From the IMG/VR virus record IMGVR_UViG_3300036832_001089, positions 1 to 42,443 of that record: a stretch of DNA of 42,443 nt; one strand, given 5' to 3'. Under the pieces are notes generated by a model. The model searched no databases. It was given only the letters and a program-made list of their open reading frames with translations, and had not been told where the DNA came from. The position numbers and the translations under genes were made by a program. This document shows, piece by piece, positions 1 to 7,576 of this stretch (its first letter is position 1; each line of letters opens with the position of its first letter). The DNA is from a virus.

Positions 1-914
1 ATCTGTTGAACGATTTCTGGACGCGCTTTCACGTCGCCAAAAAATGGCTCAACGCACGGCGTGCCGAATACCGTGATACCGGCGGTGTCAAGACATTGAA
101 CGGCCAGTGGCGGTTTGGCGTCATGACCGGCAATGAGCCGGTCATCACACCGATCCAGAACGGTGAAGCCGTCATCGTGCTCGACTGCCAGAACGAGCTT
201 CAGAAATTGGCGATCGAATACGACGACATGTATCTGATGCCGCGCATCAACGTGCATGATGATCTGACTTTTATTCTGCCGGATAACGAAGACCGCTTCG
301 ATAAATACCGGGCCGAAATAGAACGCGTGATGACGAAAACCCGCTATCGCTGGCAGACCGTACCGCTGATTGTCGAAGCGTCGGTGGGGTATAATTGGTG
401 TGACATGGAAGCCATCGGCACCTATGAAGGCGACTATGTGCGCGGCAATGTGGTGCCATTCCGCCCGCCGCCGTCACCGCCAGAGAGGAGGCAACCAATG
501 GCACGCGATAAGGGCCGCTATCGTTCAACCGATCCCGATACATCGCGCGACGCGGCAGAGCGGATCGACGCCACCGCGATGGAGAACGAAGTGCTGGTGG
601 TGGTGAAACGCTACGGTCCGCCGTATGGGCCGCCGATGTGTGTCGTGGATATCTGGAAGCGGCTGCAAAACCATCCTATTGACAGCATTAGCCCGCGTAT
701 GAAGCGGCTGGTCGAGAAGGGGCTGGTGGCGTGGTTGGGCAAGGAGCCGCGCGCCAATCGCTATGACAACGTCGTCAGCCAGAATGTCTATTCGGCAGCG
801 CCAGAAGATGTCGCGGCGGCATTGGAGGCTCGCCGGGCAGGACATGGCGGGGCCGAGGCCGAAGCTGAAGCTGATCTAGAGGAAGAAGTGCTGCGGGTTG
901 TATCTGATGAATGA
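1..914 (+). CDS. Family A DNA polymerase, C-terminal part, with in-frame winged-helix-like extension (left-truncated)
   Basis: The reading frame is open from base 3, so the gene starts outside the window. The first ~150 residues look like the end of a T7/PolI-type polymerase palm: KTLNGQWRFG, then ITPIQNGEAVIV (compare APIQGTAAD), then VHDDLTF, which is motif C with its catalytic acidic residue. It would replicate the phage genome. After GYNW the frame runs on through a proline-rich linker into about 135 residues (MARDKGRYRS...) that resemble a small DNA-binding winged helix (DTSRDAAERI, then SPRMKRLVEKGLVAWLG) and an acidic end. An AGAGGAGG ribosome site precedes the in-frame ATG at 498, so the extension may also be made as a separate ~138-aa protein. 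Polymerase call is secure; extension function is unknown. Confidence 0.82.
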   Translation, partial: LLNDFWTRFHVAKKWLNARRAEYRDTGGVKTLNGQWRFGVMTGNEPVITPIQNGEAVIVLDCQNELQKLAIEYDDMYLMPRINVHDDLTFILPDNEDRFDKYRAEIERVMTKTRYRWQTVPLIVEASVGYNWCDMEAIGTYEGDYVRGNVVPFRPPPSPPERRQPMARDKGRYRSTDPDTSRDAAERIDATAMENEVLVVVKRYGPPYGPPMCVVDIWKRLQNHPIDSISPRMKRLVEKGLVAWLGKEPRANRYDNVVSQNVYSAAPEDVAAALEARRAGHGGAEAEAEADLEEEVLRVVSDE

Positions 915-1443
915 GGAGTGGCGTGATATTCCGGGCTGGCCTGGATATCAGGCTAGTTGTTTGGGAAAGATTAAACGTTTGGCTTGTGTGGGAGGTGCTG
1001 GTCGAAAGTTACGGGAAAGGATTTTGAAACAGACTAATACTCGTATAGGTCGGCAATATATTTATGTCAGTGTGGGTCTCGGAAATGCTGAGCATAATGA
1101 ACGTCTATCTGTTGCTAGATTGGTGTTGTTATCGTTTGTAGGTTCGCCGGGGCCAGGAGAGGAATGTCGTCATTTGGATGATGTATCTACGAATTGTGTA
1201 TTGAGTAATTTGGCTTGGGGAACCCGTCAACAAAATCGTGATGATGCAGTTAGAAACAATCGTGTGGCACGTGGTGAAGGGAACGGTGCTGCTAAGTTGG
1301 ATCAGGCTGCCGTTTTGTATATTCGCTCTAACTATAAAGCGTCTAGTCGCTGTGTGGGGTATAAAGCTTTAGCGCGTAAATATGGGGTTCATAACACTAC
1401 AATTATGGACATAGTTCACAATCGTACATGGAAGACGGTGTGA
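907..1443 (+). CDS. HNH homing-type endonuclease with NUMOD4-like N-terminus
   Basis: This 178-aa protein begins EEWRDIPGWPGYQAS, the classic NUMOD4 DNA-binding motif. It continues with an HNH-type core (ECRHLDD, then NCVLSNLAWGTRQQN) and ends in a helix-turn-helix-like segment (YKALARKYGVHNTTIMDI). Free-standing phage HNH enzymes of this kind cut DNA in relatives lacking the gene and spread by repair. Its codons are markedly richer in A and T than those of both neighbours, a sign of separate origin. The ATG overlaps the end of the polymerase gene, and its TGA overlaps the ATG of the clamp loader gene, so it sits seamlessly in the replication operon. The TTG at 898 is a less likely start. Confidence 0.88.
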   Translation: MNEEWRDIPGWPGYQASCLGKIKRLACVGGAGRKLRERILKQTNTRIGRQYIYVSVGLGNAEHNERLSVARLVLLSFVGSPGPGEECRHLDDVSTNCVLSNLAWGTRQQNRDDAVRNNRVARGEGNGAAKLDQAAVLYIRSNYKASSRCVGYKALARKYGVHNTTIMDIVHNRTWKTV

Positions 1444-2384
1444 TGAATGTCCCTTTAATCACAAAATTTCGTCCTGCCAGCTTTGCCGAAGTGCTGGGGC
1501 ATGACGAGGCGATGGCGAGCCTTCAGCGGCGATTGGAAAGCGACAGCCCGCCGCATGCCTTTTTGCTGACCGGCCCCAGCGGTATCGGCAAGACGACCGT
1601 GGCGCGGATTATCGCCAGTCATCTCGCCGCGGAACTCATCGAAATCGATGCAGGCTCCAGCGGCTCGATCGATGTCATCAGGGAACTCATCGATCACGGC
1701 CAGCATCTGCCGCTCTCCGGTGTCGCGTTCAAGATGTTCATCATCGACGAATGCCATGGTCTGTCGGCCCCTGCGAAGCAGGCCTTATTGAAGGTGTTGG
1801 AGGAGCCGCCCGCGCATCTGTTTTTTGCGCTCTGCACGACCGAGGCGCACCGCATCCCGGAAACGTGGAAGACGCGCTGCTTCCCGGTGACATTGAAACC
1901 GGTCGAGCGGAAATATATCGAGGAATTATTGCAGATCATCTGCGACGCCGAGAACTGGCATCCCGCCAACGACATCCTGTCCTTGATCGTCGAAGAGGCG
2001 ACCGGCCAGCCGCGCAAGGCGATCACGTTGTTGGAGCGCTGCTACGATGTGCGTGACCGCAGCGAGGCGAAGCGGATCATCTCGATCCTCGACAATGACA
2101 GCGATACGATCGGCGAGATCGCCGGGCTCTTGATCCAGGGCCGCGCGTCGTGGGAGGCGTTGCGCCCGCTGCTGTTGCGCCTCGACGAGGCCAGCGACAG
2201 TTATGACGGGCTGCTGATCCCGCTGACGCGGCGGCTGATCGGCGCGTTATTGCGCGAGAGCGGCCCCGGCAAGGCGAAGCATCTGGCGTCGATGATCGAC
2301 GCATTGACATTCCCGACACAGTCCTTTGATCCGAAAGCCCAGTTCTACGCGGCGATGAAGCGGGCGGTGTGGGGATCAGCATGA
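1443..2384 (+). CDS. AAA+ clamp loader subunit (DnaX/RFC-like)
   Basis: 313 aa. It carries an AAA+ ATPase core: Walker A GPSGIGKTT (residues 44-52), Walker B with a DECH box (102-105), the LLKVLEEPP segment typical of DnaX and RFC, and a TRC version of the SRC motif (144-146). It would load a sliding clamp onto primed DNA for the phage polymerase. The C-terminal 130 residues resemble the helical collar region. ATG at 1443 overlaps the stop of the HNH gene; an upstream in-frame ATG at 1428 would add only five residues. No tau-type extension is present. A sliding clamp gene is not visible in the window and may be host-supplied or lie upstream. Confidence 0.88.
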   Translation: MNVPLITKFRPASFAEVLGHDEAMASLQRRLESDSPPHAFLLTGPSGIGKTTVARIIASHLAAELIEIDAGSSGSIDVIRELIDHGQHLPLSGVAFKMFIIDECHGLSAPAKQALLKVLEEPPAHLFFALCTTEAHRIPETWKTRCFPVTLKPVERKYIEELLQIICDAENWHPANDILSLIVEEATGQPRKAITLLERCYDVRDRSEAKRIISILDNDSDTIGEIAGLLIQGRASWEALRPLLLRLDEASDSYDGLLIPLTRRLIGALLRESGPGKAKHLASMIDALTFPTQSFDPKAQFYAAMKRAVWGSA

Positions 2385-2890
2385 GCGATACACCGGAAGC
2401 AGATATACCAGCAGCGGAAGCGGCGGACACACTGGATACATCGGAGGAATATCTGGCCTTGCGCAGCCAGTTGCCGATCGATTTTGCCGATCTCGACAAT
2501 GAAGTGATGAAGATGCCTGCCTTGGTGCAGGACGCCTCTGAACTGGCCGTCGCGGCGATGAATGACGAGAACGCCTGTCTCCTGGCCTATGACATCATCA
2601 AAGCCGAGATCGGCCAGCAGTTGCGGGCGGCGCAGGAACGCATTACCGAAGCGGCGATCGAGCGTTCTTTGCCGCTTTACGAACAGGTGCTGGAGGCGCG
2701 ATCGGCCTACAACCATGCCAAGACATATGCGCGATTATGCGACGATCTGGTCAAGGCGTTACGCGGCAAATCGACATTGCTGCAAAAAGCCAGCGATCTG
2801 ATCATCGCGGGGTATATAACACCAGCAGCAACTTATCGGCGGCGGCGCGAGGCGGCTAGCGAGACAGGCAATACATCCCAACGGTCATGA
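2381..2890 (+). CDS. Conserved helical phage protein, possibly a recombination accessory factor
   Basis: 169 aa, strongly helical and acidic at the N-terminus. The middle (LPIDFADLDNEVMKMPALV, then a long helix, then TEAAIERSLPLYEQVLEARSAYN) follows a pattern I recall in a protein often encoded beside phage SSB and recombinase genes. A UvsY-like recombination-mediator role is possible but is only inferred from position and shape. ATG at 2381 overlaps the stop of the clamp loader gene (ATGA). No catalytic motif is visible. It is the last gene of the first replication operon, since a promoter-like sequence follows. Confidence 0.6.
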   Translation: MSDTPEADIPAAEAADTLDTSEEYLALRSQLPIDFADLDNEVMKMPALVQDASELAVAAMNDENACLLAYDIIKAEIGQQLRAAQERITEAAIERSLPLYEQVLEARSAYNHAKTYARLCDDLVKALRGKSTLLQKASDLIIAGYITPAATYRRRREAASETGNTSQRS

Positions 2891-2939
2891 CCCTGGTCCA
2901 GGGGAAACGGTTGGGGATGCGGCGAATTGGGGGTATATT
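2891..2939 (+). promoter_or_regulatory. Putative promoter with upstream palindrome
   Basis: TTGGGG (2911-2916) and TATATT (2934-2939) are separated by exactly 17 bases and resemble sigma-70 boxes. Eight bases upstream lies a perfect odd palindrome, CCCTGG-T-CCAGGG (2891-2903), which could be an operator or a short hairpin ending the preceding operon. The unit would serve the small membrane protein, SSB, recombinase and SbcCD genes. Confidence 0.4.
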
Positions 2940-2970
2940 AGGCCCAAAGCATTGATTAGGGCTGACGGCC

Positions 2971-3126
2971 ATGATGCTAGAACTACTGATGTACACGATG
3001 GGCGCAGTCGTCGCCGTGATATTGAGCGGCTTTGCCCTCTATTACGCGGGCCGCCTTGTCGGGCTGGGCGTTATGCGTTCGATCCGCGAAGTGCAGATGG
3101 ATAATCGGTTTGGCAGGAGGATCTGA
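2971..3126 (+). CDS. Small single-pass membrane protein
   Basis: 51 aa: MMLELLMYTMGAVVAVILSG, then FALYYAGRLVGLGVM and a charged tail ending NRFGRRI. One hydrophobic segment covers residues 4-36, with positively charged residues after it, suggesting the C-terminus stays in the cytoplasm. It ends one base before the ATG of the SSB gene, and the AGGAGG that serves that gene lies inside its last codons, so the two are probably translationally coupled. No family is recognised. The start could be either of the two adjacent ATGs. Confidence 0.6.
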   Translation: MMLELLMYTMGAVVAVILSGFALYYAGRLVGLGVMRSIREVQMDNRFGRRI

Positions 3127-4110
3127 ATGGCTTCGTCGTTTCGCTATCAAGTGCGGTCCAACGATGATTGGGAGCGACGGGCATCGCAGCAGAGCGGTGG
3201 TTTCAAGGGATACATCCTCGACGACTTTCGCATCTATTCGCCAAAGAAGAGCGAAAACTGCGTCCGTATCCTGCCGCCAACCTGGGATCAGGCCAAGCAT
3301 TACGGCATGGATATCTACACTCATTTTGGCGTCGGTCCCGACAAAGCCTCGGTATTGTGCCCGTTGCGCATGGAGGGCCAGTCTTGTCCGATCTGTGAAT
3401 CACGCGCCCTCGCCGAAAAGCGCGGCGACGAAAACGTGGTCCGCGAACTACGTCCGTCAAAGCGCGTCTTGGTGTGGGTGATCGACCGCAAGGACGAGGA
3501 CAAGGGGCCACTGGTGTGGGGCATGCCGTGGACCCTAGACCGCGAATTCAGCAAAGCGAGCCGCGACCGCACGACCGGTAAATTCTACACGGTCGATCAT
3601 CCCGAAGACGGTTACGATGTTTATTTCGACAAGGATGGCGAGGGCATCGGCACCAAATATACCGGTGTGCAACTGGCCCACCGTGCGACATCGGTCGAAC
3701 AGCAATGGCTGGATTACGTCCAGGCGCATCCACTGCCCGATACGTTGCTGGTGCGCAACTACGAAGAGATCATGGGGCTTTTCGAAGGCAGCAAGCCCAA
3801 CAACGGGGCCGAGCGCGCGCCGCCGCGTCCGATGACGCGCGCCATGAATGATGGTGGCGGGCGTCCGGAACGCCCAGAACGCCCAGAACGCCCAGAGCGC
3901 CCGGTCCTCGACCGCCGGGCTGCCGCAGAGGAGGACGACGACGGACCGCCGTTTGACACCGACGAGCCGCCGCCCTCCGAAGAGGAAGATGCCCCAGCGC
4001 CGCCGCGCCCCGCGCCAAAGGCCCCGGCAGAGCGCGAACCGGCCCCCGCATCGCAGACAGCCTCGAAAGCCGCCTCCTTGCGCGAGCGCTTCTCCCGCAA
4101 GAATACTTAG
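3127..4110 (+). CDS. gp32-like zinc-binding single-stranded DNA-binding protein
   Basis: 327 aa. It has the zinc site of T4 gp32-type SSBs: His66, Cys78, Cys87 and Cys90 (HFGVGPDKASVLCPL, then CPIC), close to the H64-C77-C87-C90 spacing known for T4 gp32. The core to about residue 215 would form the OB-fold DNA-binding domain. The C-terminal ~110 residues are disordered, rich in Pro, Asp and Glu, and include four tandem PER repeats (3868-3902). Such acidic tails recruit replication partners in other SSBs. A strong AGGAGG precedes the ATG. It is followed directly by the recombinase gene (TAG then ATG), as expected for a replication and recombination pair. Confidence 0.85.
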   Translation: MASSFRYQVRSNDDWERRASQQSGGFKGYILDDFRIYSPKKSENCVRILPPTWDQAKHYGMDIYTHFGVGPDKASVLCPLRMEGQSCPICESRALAEKRGDENVVRELRPSKRVLVWVIDRKDEDKGPLVWGMPWTLDREFSKASRDRTTGKFYTVDHPEDGYDVYFDKDGEGIGTKYTGVQLAHRATSVEQQWLDYVQAHPLPDTLLVRNYEEIMGLFEGSKPNNGAERAPPRPMTRAMNDGGGRPERPERPERPERPVLDRRAAAEEDDDGPPFDTDEPPPSEEEDAPAPPRPAPKAPAEREPAPASQTASKAASLRERFSRKNT

Positions 4111-5124
4111 ATGCCGCGACCGCATCTCAACCGCCCCGAGCCGCCGGTCGTCTTGCCGGTGGCCGGGACGACCTTCCCGACCGGCTCGATCCTCCTCGAT
4201 CTCGGCAATAGCGGCGGCTGGGCGCGCGGGCGGATGGTCAACATCGTTGGCGATACCAGTTCCGGAAAAACGCTTCTGGCGATCGAGGCCGCGATTAACT
4301 TTGCCGGTCTGCACGGGGCCGAGAATATCCGGTACAACGAAACCGAAGCCGCGTTCGACCGCAATTATGCGTATTCGCTGGGCTTCCCGCCCGGTGTGTC
4401 GTTTACCGGCGACGACACCGAGACCGGGCATGGTTCAGTCATCGTCGAGGAGCTTTTCGAAGATATCGAGAAGTGGCTTGAAGCGCATCCGAGCGGCCCG
4501 TCCTTGTACATCGTGGACAGCATCGACGCGTTGTCCGACGCGCAGGAGATGGGCAACGAGGAACTGGGCAAGGCCACGATGGGCCGCAAGGCTAAGATGC
4601 TCAGTGAATTCTTTCGCCGCATGATCAAGCCGATCGGCAAAGCGAATTGCTGCCTGATGCTGATCTCGCAGATCCGTGAGGCGGTTGGCGTGACGTTTGG
4701 CGAGCATCAGGTGCGGGCAGGAGGCCGCGCGCTGGATTTCTATGCGTCGCAGATCGTGTGGCTGTACTAGGCAGGCAAGATCAACCGTACCGTGTCCGAG
4801 GTCGATCGCACGGTCGGTATCCGCGTCCGCTTCAAAAACAAGAAGAGCAAATTGGGACCGGCCTTTGCCGAAGGCGAAATCTCGATCATGTTCAACTACG
4901 GCGTCGATGAAGAACTGTCGATGGTCAACTGGCTCAAGAAGAACAAATACCAGGGCGATCTGACCTACGGCTTTGACGCCTATCCGGCGGCGTTGAGCCG
5001 CATCCGCCGGGCTCGCGACATGGACAAGCTGGCGTTGTTGCGCGCGGAACTGACGGCGGCGACGACTGCCCGCTGGCAGGAAATCGCCACCGCGATGGCA
5101 CCACCATTGCGCAAATATAGCTGA
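4111..5124 (+). CDS. RecA/UvsX-like recombinase interrupted by an in-frame amber codon
   Basis: Read as one frame, this encodes a 337-codon strand-exchange ATPase. Walker A is GDTSSGKT (47-54), Walker B is LYIVDSIDAL (132-141), and the L2-side segment GGRALDFYAS is clear. Codon 220 is TAG (4768-4770), after IVWLY. The same frame then continues as AGKINRTV, GIRVRFKNKKSKLGPAF and FNYGVDE, the expected last core strands of RecA. A truncated 219-aa product would lack these strands. CAG to TAG is a single transition and fits the position. GTG at 4792 could restart translation but has a poor ribosome site. Possible explanations are readthrough, a real nonsense mutation, or a sequencing error. Confidence 0.85.
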
Positions 5125-5127
5125 CGA

Positions 5128-5682
5128 ATGCGCGGCGGCGGGGGGCACGAAAAAGGCTCGAAATTCGAGCGGGCGATTTGCAAGCGGCTGTCTTTGTGGC
5201 TGTCGCAGGGCGAGCGCGACGATCTGTTCTGGCGATCGGCGATGTCAGGCGGCAGAGCCACATTGCAAATCCGCCGTGATCTCGTCAACAAGGCGCAATC
5301 AGGCGATCTGACGGCGATCAGCCAGGAGGCTTACGAATTCGCCGAGCGGACATTTTTTGAATGCAAGCACTATCGTGATCTCGGCTTTGCCCGTGGCTTT
5401 ATCTGCCAGACCGGGACGGTCTGGAATTTCTGGCAGAAGGCGTGCAACGAGGCCGAGCGCCATATCAAGACACCGGTCCTGATCGCCCGGCAAAATCTCT
5501 ATCCGATCGTCGCAATCACGCGCGACACACAGGCGATCTTTCGCTGCGCACCGTTGATCGTGTTGCCGCAATGGCAGGCGGAATTGTGTTTGTTTGAGAC
5601 GGCTACCGCGCATCACCGGTTGATCCGCCTTCGAGGGACCGCTGTCCCCGGCGGATTGCATGAAATGGAACCAGTCAAATGA
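5128..5682 (+). CDS. PD-(D/E)XK nuclease, possible Holliday junction resolvase
   Basis: 184 aa. The order of residues fits the PD-(D/E)XK fold: KGSKFERAI with Glu14, SGDLTA with Asp60, and FFECKHY with Glu78 and Lys80. A glycine-rich N-terminus precedes the first helix, as in Hjc-type and phage resolvases. It lies between the recombinase and SbcD genes, which supports a role in resolving recombination or replication branches. Exact substrate cannot be told from sequence alone; a VRR-NUC-like or exonuclease activity is possible. Confidence 0.68.
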   Translation: MRGGGGHEKGSKFERAICKRLSLWLSQGERDDLFWRSAMSGGRATLQIRRDLVNKAQSGDLTAISQEAYEFAERTFFECKHYRDLGFARGFICQTGTVWNFWQKACNEAERHIKTPVLIARQNLYPIVAITRDTQAIFRCAPLIVLPQWQAELCLFETATAHHRLIRLRGTAVPGGLHEMEPVK

Positions 5683-5912
5683 CCCAGGACACCAAAATCG
5701 AATTCTGCCGCCATGAAGTCGATCAGGAAGTGCCGATCGACGGTATCTATGAAGCCGATGTATTAAAGATCGGTTTTTGCCCGTCTTGCGGCACGACGAT
5801 CCTGATCATGGGCGATCACGAACATGACGTGGCCTTTGTTCATCTGCCGTTGATCATGCTCGATGGCGTAATCGGCGATCTGCAATCGATCCGTCAGCGG
5901 CTGCGCAACTGA
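5679..5912 (+). CDS. Small zinc-ribbon-like protein
   Basis: 77 aa. It has a C/H pair near the start (FCRHEVD) and a CPSCG knuckle in the middle (FCPSCGTTILIMG), together sufficient for one zinc site. The rest is a short beta-rich domain and a helical tail (DLQSIRQRLRN). ATG at 5679 overlaps the end of the nuclease gene (ATGA). Function is unknown; it could be a small cofactor of the recombination proteins around it. Confidence 0.62.
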   Translation: MTQDTKIEFCRHEVDQEVPIDGIYEADVLKIGFCPSCGTTILIMGDHEHDVAFVHLPLIMLDGVIGDLQSIRQRLRN

Positions 5913-5913
5913 G

Positions 5914-6204
5914 ATGGATCATCCCAATGCACACTGGCTGTATCTCCAGAACTTTATTCATAAGGTGTTCTGTGAAATGGCCGACGAGGTGCGGGCGGGA
6001 AAACGTGTATTCACAGCGGTTAGTCCTGCCGGGAAACGTGTAAGCCTCGACGGGGCATTACTTGAAACGATCACTCCCTCCGACCGTGGGGATAATCAGA
6101 TCACTTTGCCGAGCGGGGAAATTTATACCGATATTCGTTTCTACGATCCCAAGGATTGGAAACGCTATAATGAACCTCCTCGTCACCGATCTGCATCTCG
6201 ATGA
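5914..6204 (+). CDS. Hypothetical protein
   Basis: 96 aa, not recognised. The N-terminal half looks helical (HWLYLQNFIHKVFCEMADEV) and the second half beta-rich, ending RFYDPKDWKRYNEPP. It begins one base after the previous stop and overlaps the start of the SbcD-like gene by 35 bases. Location inside a tight operon and normal codon use support it as a real gene. Confidence 0.55.
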   Translation: MDHPNAHWLYLQNFIHKVFCEMADEVRAGKRVFTAVSPAGKRVSLDGALLETITPSDRGDNQITLPSGEIYTDIRFYDPKDWKRYNEPPRHRSASR

Positions 6205-7165
6205 CAATCCCGACAACGAATATCGCTGGGCGATCTGGGATCACATTCATCAAGCGGTGATCCAGCACCATATCGAAACCGTCTTCATCCTCGGCGATTG
6301 GGTGGATCGCAAGGACCGCTTTACCGCGCGTTTCATCAACCGACTATTTGACGAAGTGTACCGACTGTGTGGGCAGGCCGGGCTGGTCGTGTTGCGTGGC
6401 AACCACGACACCGCGATGACGCCGCCGAGCTATTTTGATTTTATGGCGAGCGGTCCGATCGCGGGCTTTGAATACATCACGTCACCGCGTCCTTTTTCTC
6501 ACCAAGATATGTCGGCTCCCCCGGTATTGTTACTGCCGTTCACCGCTGCGCCCAAGACCGATTGGGCTGGTCTGAATTTGGCCGATTACATGGCAGCGTT
6601 TATGCACGCGACGGTGACCGGCGCAGTGGTCGAGAACGGCATGGTCATGGAGAATGCGAATTTCCCGATCCTGCCGCGTCATGTGAAATTCTATTCCGGC
6701 GATGTCCACGTGCCGCAGAAGGTGCGGAATATCACCTATGTCGGCGCACCGCACCCGATCAAATTTGGTGACGATTTTCCGTGCCGTATGCTGGTGTTGG
6801 ATGAGGCCTACGACATCGTCGCGGAAATCCCGTTATCGCCGCCACGCAAGATCATGGCCGATATTCGCGATCTCGCCGACTTGGACAGGCTGAAGATCCG
6901 TCAGGGGGACCAGATCAAGATCCGCTTTAACTGCCCGCCGTCGCAGATCGAGCATTGGGGCACGACCGAGCAACAGATCAGGCAATGGGCTAGCGAGCAC
7001 GGTGTAACGGTGGCGGGCACCGAGATCATCGTCGGCACCCGCACGCCCGACAGTCTCGATGTCGAACAGACGCCAGAGGCGATCCTGCGTGGTTTTTGTG
7101 GGCGCGAAGGCTTGTCCGAAGGCTTGCTTCAGACCGGTCTCGATCTGCTGGCGGCGTTGCGGTGA
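6170..7165 (+). CDS. SbcD/Mre11/gp47-like metallophosphoesterase nuclease subunit
   Basis: 331 aa. The calcineurin-like phosphoesterase motifs are in order: DLHLDD (7-12), GDWVD (42-46), GNHDT (77-81), and later SGDVHVP with the metal-binding Asp and His. It would form a complex with the SbcC-like ATPase encoded at 7539 to process DNA ends, as gp46/gp47 do in T4. The ATG at 6170 is chosen because the protein aligns naturally from MNLLVTDLHL; the frame is open further upstream but that part belongs to the preceding gene. The C-terminal ~100 residues are variable and probably contact SbcC. Confidence 0.88.
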   Translation: MNLLVTDLHLDDNPDNEYRWAIWDHIHQAVIQHHIETVFILGDWVDRKDRFTARFINRLFDEVYRLCGQAGLVVLRGNHDTAMTPPSYFDFMASGPIAGFEYITSPRPFSHQDMSAPPVLLLPFTAAPKTDWAGLNLADYMAAFMHATVTGAVVENGMVMENANFPILPRHVKFYSGDVHVPQKVRNITYVGAPHPIKFGDDFPCRMLVLDEAYDIVAEIPLSPPRKIMADIRDLADLDRLKIRQGDQIKIRFNCPPSQIEHWGTTEQQIRQWASEHGVTVAGTEIIVGTRTPDSLDVEQTPEAILRGFCGREGLSEGLLQTGLDLLAALR

Positions 7166-7386
7166 GTGAACCGTCAATGCTGCGTTTGGCTTCCGGAGCC
7201 AAGGCGATCACACACCCGCTGAAATTCAAGGAAGGGAGCGATTTAACGTGCAGGCATGGCCGCTTCTGGCGGTCCTGTATGCGCTGCGCGATAGCCAATC
7301 AGGCGAGAGACCGGCAAGAAAGAAAGCGTATCAAAGGGGCGGAACAGAATGCGACAGCAGCGCTACGTACTGATCGACCAGTTTAA
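7162..7386 (+). CDS. Small protein with a C/H-rich putative zinc site
   Basis: 74 aa from a GTG that overlaps the stop of the SbcD gene (GTGA). The centre contains CRHGRFWRSCMRC, four possible zinc ligands in a compact arrangement, followed by a basic helix (ARDRQERKRIKG). It overlaps the next gene by 38 bases. An alternative start is the ATG at 7177. No family is recognised; a small nucleic-acid-binding role would fit. Confidence 0.5.
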   Translation: MSEPSMLRLASGAKAITHPLKFKEGSDLTCRHGRFWRSCMRCAIANQARDRQERKRIKGAEQNATAALRTDRPV

Positions 7387-7576
7387 TCATGTCTATTACG
7401 AAGGCGAAAAATTCATTCACGACGATGCCGTTGATAAAGCCCGTGAACTATCACAGCAGGAACGGTTACATGGGGTATGGATGAGGCGAGAGGACAGCCT
7501 CTTGATCGAGATGCTTTATCCCCCCGTGGAACCGCCGCGTGAAACAGATCAGCCTGAGCCGTATCAAGCTATCTAA
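7349..7576 (+). CDS. Hypothetical protein between sbcD-like and sbcC-like genes
   Basis: 75 aa, not recognised. It opens with a beta-like stretch (QRYVLIDQFNHVYYEGEKF) followed by a helix (DAVDKARELSQQERLHG) and a proline-rich tail. A GGGGCGGAA ribosome site lies ahead of the ATG. The last 38 bases overlap the GTG start of the SbcC-like gene, so it is probably co-translated with it. Confidence 0.55.
   Translation: MRQQRYVLIDQFNHVYYEGEKFIHDDAVDKARELSQQERLHGVWMRREDSLLIEMLYPPVEPPRETDQPEPYQAI

Noticed and set aside
3535-4431. Long open frame on the minus strand over the SSB and recombinase genes
   Set aside because: It opposes two well-supported genes, lacks a ribosome site and has the composition expected from the antisense of GC-biased codons.
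4111-5124. Genome-wide recoding of the amber codon
   Set aside because: Many genes here end in TAG at sensible places followed by the next start, so only the recombinase codon needs explaining.
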